DNA from: JAAYYY01 sp964602995
GTDB lineage: Bacteria > Chloroflexota > Anaerolineae > Promineifilales > Promineifilaceae
Assembly: GCA_964602995.1 (NCBI GenBank)
Contig: CAZRTM010000034.1
Span: 1-35,649 of the forward strand
Length of the DNA: 35,649 nucleotides
Reading direction: 5' to 3'
The notes beneath the pieces were generated by a model. The model saw nothing but the letters and a program-made list of their open reading frames with translations. It searched no databases and was not told the origin of the DNA. How positions within the stretch are numbered: position 1 is the first letter of the stretch; the number at the start of each line of letters is the position of its first letter. Positions 32,116-35,649 of the stretch are shown in pieces. The position numbers were made by a program, and so were the translations under genes.

Positions 32116-32129
32116 AGATTGGAGATTGG
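32099..32129 (+). repeat. GGAGATT heptad repeat spanning the stop codon
   Basis: Four to five units of GGAGATT / AGAGATT; the TAG stop (32113-32115) is within the block. Almost the same sequence surrounds the stop at 6024-6026. Confidence 0.88.
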
Positions 32130-32140
32130 GGGTGCTTAGT

Positions 32141-32181
32141 AAAAAAAAGACCCCGGTGCGTTGGGTGCCGGGGTCTTTTTT
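32141..32181. terminator. Bidirectional rho-independent terminator
   Basis: A8 tract, stem GACCCCGG / CCGGGGTC with loop TGCGTTGGGTG, then T6. Serves the GT-C cluster (+) and the convergent unknown gene (-). Confidence 0.93.
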
Positions 32182-32196
32182 GTGTGTGAATTGATG

Positions 32197-33234
32197 TTAG
32201 AAGTCTAGCAATTCGTCGATGTGGCCCTGGACGTCTGGTTCTTCGAAGTCGCCTTCTTTGGCCCAGGCCGATAGCTCGACGGTGAACTGCTCGAAGAAGC
32301 TCTTGGGCGGGAGGGAGCCGGTGCCGTACTCCATATCGGTGATTTCGGCGTTGATGATGAGCGTAGCCGTCTCCAGAACGATCGTTTCGCCCTGGCGCGC
32401 CAACACTGGCTCGCCCTTTGGCGCCAGCTTGGCCTTGAGCGCCTCGTCGAAGAAGGCGTGGTCGCTCATCACCACCTTGGTCACGGTGCGGATGTCGTTC
32501 TTATCAAAGAGCCACACCTCAAAGGCGGTGACGTTCTTGGGCGCATCCATGCCAATCGACTCGGAGATGCCCACGCCACATTCGCCGAGAAAATCGCCCT
32601 GAGCGTTCTCGATGCTGAATGAGTCGTCGTAGGTGTCGTGCCCGCGGGCGTAGGAGGTCTGGAAGCGGGCGATGGGTGTGGCGCTGATATCCCGATCATC
32701 TTCCAGGCCGACGGCTGTTGTTCCTGCCATTTCCTCCGGGTAGCTGAACGTCTCGCGCGGGCGGCTATCGGGGCGGCGCACGACGTAGAGAATGACGGCC
32801 AGGAGCGCGACGAAGAGGCCGATGAGGAGCAATACAATGAGCAGGCCGCCCAATCCACCTCCTTCCTCAGCTTCCTCACCCGTGACCGGCACGGCAGCGC
32901 ACCCTTGCGCACTAAAGACTGCCGCCAGAGCGTCCAATCGTTGCGCTTCAGCGGGGTCGGTTGTGCGGTTTTCGTTAGCCAGGGCACAAATGGCGGCTGG
33001 CGCCTCTTCCCAGCGGCCTAGCGCATCCTGGACGTGTTGCTGGTTGTTGTCGAAGGAGTACAACCGGGCGAGTGTGATCAGGTAGAGTTCCTGGTCGACC
33101 TCGTGCAGGTGCTGTGGCCCGCCACCGGTCCATCTTACTGGCGTTAGATTCCAACCAAAAATGACCAGACCGATGAAGAAGCCAGCTATGAAAGCCCCTA
33201 GTCCGACCAGCATGGAGCGATTGACATTTTCCAT
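32197..33234 (-). CDS. Two-helix membrane protein of unknown function
   Basis: 345 residues. One membrane helix at the N-terminus (about 7-28, LVGLGAFIAGFFIGLVIFGW), about 100 residues outside with two Cys (AICALANEN, AQGCAAVP) that may pair, an acidic Gly-rich linker, a second helix (about 131-153), then a cytoplasmic domain of about 190 residues. That domain is beta-rich and acidic (SFSIENAQGDFLGECGVGISESIG, VTAFEVWLFDKNDIRTVTKVVMSDHAF, ETATLIINAEITDMEYG). I do not recognise a family; similar proteins may be lineage-specific. GGTAGGTGACAA precedes the ATG. It is monocistronic, with a promoter at 33316-33343, and convergent with the GT-C cluster. No catalytic motif is seen. Confidence 0.65.
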   Translation of the reverse strand: MENVNRSMLVGLGAFIAGFFIGLVIFGWNLTPVRWTGGGPQHLHEVDQELYLITLARLYSFDNNQQHVQDALGRWEEAPAAICALANENRTTDPAEAQRLDALAAVFSAQGCAAVPVTGEEAEEGGGLGGLLIVLLLIGLFVALLAVILYVVRRPDSRPRETFSYPEEMAGTTAVGLEDDRDISATPIARFQTSYARGHDTYDDSFSIENAQGDFLGECGVGISESIGMDAPKNVTAFEVWLFDKNDIRTVTKVVMSDHAFFDEALKAKLAPKGEPVLARQGETIVLETATLIINAEITDMEYGTGSLPPKSFFEQFTVELSAWAKEGDFEEPDVQGHIDELLDF

Positions 33235-33315
33235 TTGTCACCTACCTCTTGTTTGCCCCTATCCAGGATTCCCACTAAGATTGCACAACTCGGTGACATC
33301 CCCTCAACGGAAGTT

Positions 33316-33343
33316 ATCTTACCATAAGAGGCAGTAGAGGCAA
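33316..33343 (-). promoter_or_regulatory. Promoter of the unknown membrane protein
   Basis: Minus strand: TTGCCT (33338-33343), 16-bp spacer, TAAGAT (33316-33321) with an extended TG. TCTTA-CCA-TAAGA over the -10 is a small dyad. Predicted start near 33309, leader about 75 nt. Confidence 0.45.
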
Positions 33344-33433
33344 ATCTATCAGGGCCCATTCCGACCCTATTTCTACTGGTCCAAAAGTACCGTCTCTATA
33401 GGCTTTGGCCCGTTTCAATTTGATTTTGTCCTG

Positions 33434-33442
33434 TGGTATACT
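33434..33442 (+). promoter_or_regulatory. Extended -10 promoter of argF
   Basis: TGGTATACT: TATACT (33437-33442) with TG at 33434-33435. The -35 is weak. Start near 33449, leader about 76 nt. The leader has a short CCTGG / CCAGG stem (around 33471-33486). No arginine-repressor box is recognisable. Confidence 0.5.
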
Positions 33443-33524
33443 CGCCAGAGAGGCAAAGCCCCTGGCTCATGCCCAGGCGTATGCACCGGTTGTATCGGAA
33501 AACAGATGTGATTGTATAGGTTTA

Positions 33525-34442
33525 ATGAAACATTTCGTCAGCTTAACGGATCTAAGTGCACAGGAAATAGAGAATTTGCTGGAATTAGGGCTTAGATTGA
33601 AAGAGGAGTGGCGCTGTGGCGGTAACCGGCCGGTTCTCGCCGGCAAGAGCCTGGCCCTCGTCTTCATGAAGCCCTCGTTGCGCACCCGTGTCTCATTCGA
33701 AATGGCGATGGTCCATCTCGGAGGATATGCTTTTAACCTTTCTCCGGATGAAATCAAGCTGGGGGGTCGCGAGAGTGTATCTGACGCAGCCCGCGTCCTC
33801 TCCAGCTATGTAGACTGTATCATGGCGCGGGTCTTTTCTCACGAGCATTTGTTAGAGCTAACCAGGTATAGCTCTGTTCCGGTTATCAACGGCCTCACTG
33901 ATTACAGCCACCCCGTGCAGGCGCTGACCGACCTGTTCACCATTAAAGAAGCGAAGGGGACGCTGGAGGGTCTGAAGTTGGCGTTTGTAGGCGACGGTAA
34001 CAACGTGGCCCGCTCGCTGATGTTCGGCTGTATGAAGGTGGGCATGAATTTTGTCATTGCCAGTCCCGAAGGGTATGAGCTTTCGCCGCAGGACAAGGCG
34101 CTGGCAGAAACAATGCGCGTTTCAGATAGTCAGTCTGTCGAGCTGCTTTGCGACCCGCGCGAAGCTGTTGCCGGGGCTGACATCATCTACACCGATGTCT
34201 GGGCCAGCATGGGCCAGGAAGCAGAGAGGGCGCAACGGCTGAAAGTCTTTCCGCCCTACCAGGTGAATGAGGAGCTGGTAAGCCTGGCAGCGCCCGATGC
34301 TATTGTCATGCACTGTTTGCCCGCGCATCGAGGTGAAGAAATTACCGACGCTGTGGCCGATGGGCCGCAGTCGCTCTTGTTCCAGCAAGCTGAGAATCGG
34401 ATGCACGCTCAGAAGGCTATTCTCGTGGACCTGTTGAGCTGA
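33525..34442 (+). CDS. argF: Ornithine carbamoyltransferase
   Basis: 305 residues from ATG 33525, the family length. Carbamoyl-phosphate site S51-L-R-T-R55, H129-P-V-Q132, and ornithine-site H263-C-L-P266 are all in place, with VWASMGQE (227-233) as the SMG loop that separates ornithine from aspartate carbamoyltransferases. It makes citrulline from ornithine and carbamoyl phosphate in arginine synthesis. Ser-Leu-Arg-Thr-Arg instead of Ser-Thr-Arg-Thr-Arg is a known variant in several phyla, including acetylornithine-type enzymes, so the substrate could be checked. The frame opens at 33405, but that lies upstream of the predicted transcription start. No other arg genes are adjacent; a TPR gene follows 99 bp later. 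Confidence 0.92.
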   Translation: MKHFVSLTDLSAQEIENLLELGLRLKEEWRCGGNRPVLAGKSLALVFMKPSLRTRVSFEMAMVHLGGYAFNLSPDEIKLGGRESVSDAARVLSSYVDCIMARVFSHEHLLELTRYSSVPVINGLTDYSHPVQALTDLFTIKEAKGTLEGLKLAFVGDGNNVARSLMFGCMKVGMNFVIASPEGYELSPQDKALAETMRVSDSQSVELLCDPREAVAGADIIYTDVWASMGQEAERAQRLKVFPPYQVNEELVSLAAPDAIVMHCLPAHRGEEITDAVADGPQSLLFQQAENRMHAQKAILVDLLS

Positions 34443-34541
34443 TTCTATTTCTCGGGGGGAAGTAGACGTGCCAGGAAAGAGTAACCCGTGGCGTTCTACA
34501 ACGTCTGTGTAATCTATTGCTAATCGCTTCGGAGGTTCCAG

Positions 34542-35649
34542 GTGGCAGGTAATCGCGCCCAATACGAACAGGCTCTGAGCAGAGGCCACTCCTACAGTTG
34601 GGACCAACAGTGGGAGGAGGCCATTTCCGAATTCCAGCGTGCCTTGCAGGAGTTCCCTGAGGAACCGGCCCCGTATGCCGGCATTGGCATGGCTTCCCTG
34701 GAGCTGAACCGGCTGCAGGATGCGCTGGAGAATTACAAGAAGGCGGCGCGCTATTCCAAAGGCGACGTCATTTACCTGCGGCAGGTGGCCGATGTTCAGG
34801 AGCGGCTTGGCGCGCTGGAGGAAGCAGGCCAGACTTATATGGCCATTGGCGAAATCCATCTGCGCAAGGGGGCAATGAACCAGGCGGTTGATAACTGGCA
34901 CCGCGCCACGCGCCTGGCTCCCGACCTGCTCGGTGCGCACCAACGGCTGGCCCGTTACTACACACAACAGGGACAGGTGCGTCCTGCTATCCGCGAATAT
35001 CTGGCCATTGCGCGCCTCTTCCAGGCGGCGGGCGACAATGAGAAGGCGTTGCAGACATGCCGCTCGGCGCTCAATCTGGACCCGCGCAATCCCGATGTGC
35101 TGACGGCCCTGGAGCTGGTGCAACAGGGAGACAAGATTCTGGACCCTACGCAGGATGGCGCTGCCAGGAAACAGAACGGCGATCTGTTCCGGGCGCTGGG
35201 GCAGGGTTCTGCAGGAACCGCAGAAGGAGCAGGAGGATGGCAGGGGGCACGAGAGCAATCCAGTCCGGTGCATAATGCGCGGCGTATGGCCCTGGAGCAG
35301 CTTGCCGGAGAGCTGTTTTCAGAAGAGAGCGGCAGTGCAGCGGGCAATGGCTTTGGCGATGGCGGTGAGCTGAGCAAGATGGAGCGTGACGCGCTGATCA
35401 GCCAGGCGCTCGATTACCAGACGCGGGGCCAGATTAACGAGGCGATTAGCGCCTATGAAAAGGCGCGCGCCGCCGGGGTGACCAGCGCCGCGGCGCACTT
35501 TAATCTGGGGCTGCTCTACCAGGACAAGCTACGCTTTGAGGATGCCATTCGTGAGTTCGAAATTTCAGTACACGACCACGAATACCGGCTGGGCAGTCAC
35601 TTTGCCCTGGGCGAATCGTATCGCGCACGGGGCCAGATCGATAAGGCCG
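34542..35649 (+). CDS. TPR-repeat protein, incomplete at the window end
   Basis: The frame opens with GTG 34542 (GGAGG 6 bases upstream) and stays open for 369 codons to the edge of the window, so the C-terminus is missing. Translation shows repeated 34-residue TPR units: EEAISEFQRALQEFPEEPAPYAGIGMASLELNRLQDALENYKKAARY, then others near residues 95-130 and 140-190. A Gly/Ser/Gln-rich linker (about 210-280) is followed by more TPRs (NEAISAYEKARAAG..., FNLGLLYQDKLRFEDAIREFE). No signal peptide; probably a cytoplasmic scaffold for protein-protein contacts. Role unknown. A 383-codon ORF on the other strand (34122-35273) is a shadow. Separated from argF by a 99-bp gap with no clear terminator. Confidence 0.85.
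   Translation, partial: MAGNRAQYEQALSRGHSYSWDQQWEEAISEFQRALQEFPEEPAPYAGIGMASLELNRLQDALENYKKAARYSKGDVIYLRQVADVQERLGALEEAGQTYMAIGEIHLRKGAMNQAVDNWHRATRLAPDLLGAHQRLARYYTQQGQVRPAIREYLAIARLFQAAGDNEKALQTCRSALNLDPRNPDVLTALELVQQGDKILDPTQDGAARKQNGDLFRALGQGSAGTAEGAGGWQGAREQSSPVHNARRMALEQLAGELFSEESGSAAGNGFGDGGELSKMERDALISQALDYQTRGQINEAISAYEKARAAGVTSAAAHFNLGLLYQDKLRFEDAIREFEISVHDHEYRLGSHFALGESYRARGQIDKA

Noticed and set aside
34122..35273. 383-codon ORF on the minus strand over the end of argF and the following region
   Set aside because: It overlaps the argF catalytic HCLP region and a plus-strand frame (34542 onward) that has a ribosome site and clear TPR repeats. The minus ORF shows no domain.

Overview
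This window looks like a scaffold from a metagenome-assembled genome of the phylum Chloroflexota, probably near the Anaerolineae/Caldilineae. It has high GC and two 100-N placeholder gaps. It carries a Rieske / b6-type cytochrome b / dihaem cytochrome c operon, a Rex repressor, an F1-ATPase operon that ends in mreB, a dCTP deaminase, and large multi-membrane-span glycosyltransferase-like proteins with repeated beta-rich tails. The lineage is inferred from gene content; there is no rRNA or marker phylogeny here.

Layout. 1-261: a 54-bp direct repeat and a palindromic leader. 262-3775 (+): secreted peptidoglycan amidase-like protein and a geranylgeranyl-reductase-family flavoprotein. 3776-4485: a short-period repeat block, then a small unknown protein (-). 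4764-6026 (+): two zinc-ribbon proteins. 6172-9691 (-): cytochrome operon with a recognisable promoter. 9779-13135 (-): nucleoside deaminase, tRNA-Val(UAC), dcd, a short-chain dehydrogenase and a GT4 glycosyltransferase. 13333-14764 (+): DUF1801-like protein and rex. 14799-20466 (-): atpA-atpG-atpD-atpC-mreB, preceded by an M42 aminopeptidase (20591-21676). 22074-32115 (+): four consecutive large membrane proteins of GT-C type, two of them touching assembly gaps. 32197-33234 (-): unknown membrane protein. 33434-34442 (+): argF. 34542-35649 (+): a TPR protein that runs off the window.

Two signals stand out. First, short tandem repeats with a 6-8 bp period, and a different sequence at nearly every locus, begin at or immediately after stop codons of at least seven genes, including twice inside the ATP synthase operon. 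Second, promoter and operator structure can be read by eye around the redox genes: rex has a TTGCGA-N17-TACAAT promoter with a Rex-like 18-bp operator over its start point, and the cytochrome operon has a TTGATC-N16-TATAAT promoter followed by a weaker Rex-like site and a CRP/FNR-like palindrome. This suggests NADH/NAD+ control of respiration, as an inference. The four GT-C genes share one architecture (about 450 residues of membrane domain, then two or three related beta-rich modules) and look like a locally duplicated surface-glycan family.
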